A DNA stretch of 63,566 nucleotides from Bacteroidota bacterium (GTDB lineage: Bacteria; Bacteroidota; Bacteroidia; Bacteroidales; UBA10428). The translations under genes were made by a program, and so were the position numbers. The stretch is taken from the NCBI GenBank assembly GCA_003252385.1, contig QKEH01000018.1, forward strand, positions 1 through 63,566, written 5' to 3'. The notes under the pieces were generated by a model, which saw only the letters and a list, made by a program, of their open reading frames with translations, had not been told where the DNA came from and did no database searches. This document shows, piece by piece, positions 63,406-63,566 of this stretch. Position 1 is the first letter of the stretch. Each line of letters opens with the position of its first letter.

Positions 63406-63566
63406 TCATTTCTCCGGTGAGCCTTCTTTGTTTTTTATTATGTGGTAAGATGCACAAAGGATCTTATGTCCTATAGCTATTAGTGCCCGTTTCTTACCAC
63501 GGCGTACAACCAAACTTTCATATTTGGCCTTGTAAAAACTTTTCTTTGTGCGAGTGGCACCCCACG
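63406..63566 (-). CDS. IS110-family transposase, C-terminal end (runs off the window)
   Basis: Fifty-three codons enter from the window edge on the minus strand: GATRTKKSFYKAKYESL, then RRGKKRALIAIGHKILC and YHIIKN, stopping at 63406-63408. This is the C-terminal transposase_20 region of IS110/IS116/IS902 elements. Whether the element is complete cannot be told from here. Confidence 0.8.
   Translation of the reverse strand, partial: WGATRTKKSFYKAKYESLVVRRGKKRALIAIGHKILCASYHIIKNKEGSPEK

Overview
The window comes from the chromosome of a Bacteroidota bacterium, most likely an environmental Bacteroidales or Marinilabiliales type. The evidence is several Bacteroidota-type promoters (TTTG, about 20 bases, TAnnTTTG), a FecI-like sigma factor, FecR and TonB-receptor trio with an STN domain, an SiaB/SiaC pair of DUF6272 and DUF1987 type, a Bacteroidota-type arginine decarboxylase, and generally poor Shine-Dalgarno signals. 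No rRNA, tRNA, CRISPR array or prophage was seen. Most of the window is ordinary core genome; only the last 0.7 kb is clearly mobile-element debris.

Layout. 1-1.4 kb: the 5' part of clpB, leaving the window. 1.7-4.8 kb: a large ABCG-type transporter with extra N-terminal domains. 4.9-5.9 kb: an siaB-siaC partner-switching pair. 6.0-9.9 kb: a minus-strand operon of S41 protease, PnuC, nicotinamide riboside kinase and an rRNA methyltransferase, preceded by guaA, rnz, a STAS protein and rpsA (10-14.9 kb). 15.2-19.9 kb: a nucleotide-sugar operon (ugd, UDP-xylose synthase, rfbA, rfbC, rfbD; no rfbB). 20-25.2 kb: topB, panE and ilvC, the last with a candidate leader peptide. 25.2-28.6 kb: an AraC regulator divergent from a rhomboid protease, a YD-repeat secreted protein and a Sua5/YciO protein. 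28.9-33.7 kb: exopolysaccharide initiation and export (polyprenyl-phosphate sugar transferase, Wza-like lipoprotein, Wzc-like tyrosine kinase). 34-37.3 kb: a phosphoesterase and an operon of a PurD-like ATP-grasp enzyme, a GNAT protein and PPK2. 37.8-40.2 kb: an ECF sigma factor and a NarL-type two-component pair. 40.3-47.6 kb: an SLC12-like transporter, a STAS protein with arginine decarboxylase, an acidic small protein, a DUF486 membrane protein, CorA and a Usp protein. 47.8-53.9 kb: a GNAT-nitrilase fusion, a sulfotransferase-like orphan, an MBL hydrolase, a phosphohexomutase and YjbQ. 54.1-57.3 kb: a lone receiver protein divergent from a hybrid sensor kinase. 57.8-62.6 kb: the TonB receptor, FecR and sigma factor trio. 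62.9 kb to the end: fragments of IS5-, ISL3- and IS110-family transposases.

How it works together. The 15-20 kb operon makes activated sugars (UDP-glucuronate, UDP-xylose, dTDP-rhamnose if RfbB is supplied elsewhere) that the 29-34 kb genes could assemble and export. The S41-PnuC-kinase-RlmL group contains a complete nicotinamide riboside uptake and phosphorylation step. Regulatory proteins are dense: two ECF sigma factors, two STAS proteins, an SiaB/SiaC pair, three receiver proteins and two sensor kinases.

The most unusual non-coding signals are a 21-codon leader ORF before ilvC; a 22-codon leader ORF overlapping the phosphohexomutase start; a compact promoter plus terminator unit at 33.9 kb that could make a roughly 65-nt RNA; heptamer tandem repeats near 54 kb; a sigma-factor promoter placed only 4 bases from its start codon; and large inverted repeats at 30.4, 44.8, 53.45 and 57.75 kb. 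All function calls rest on reading motifs and family resemblance by eye; no database search was run.
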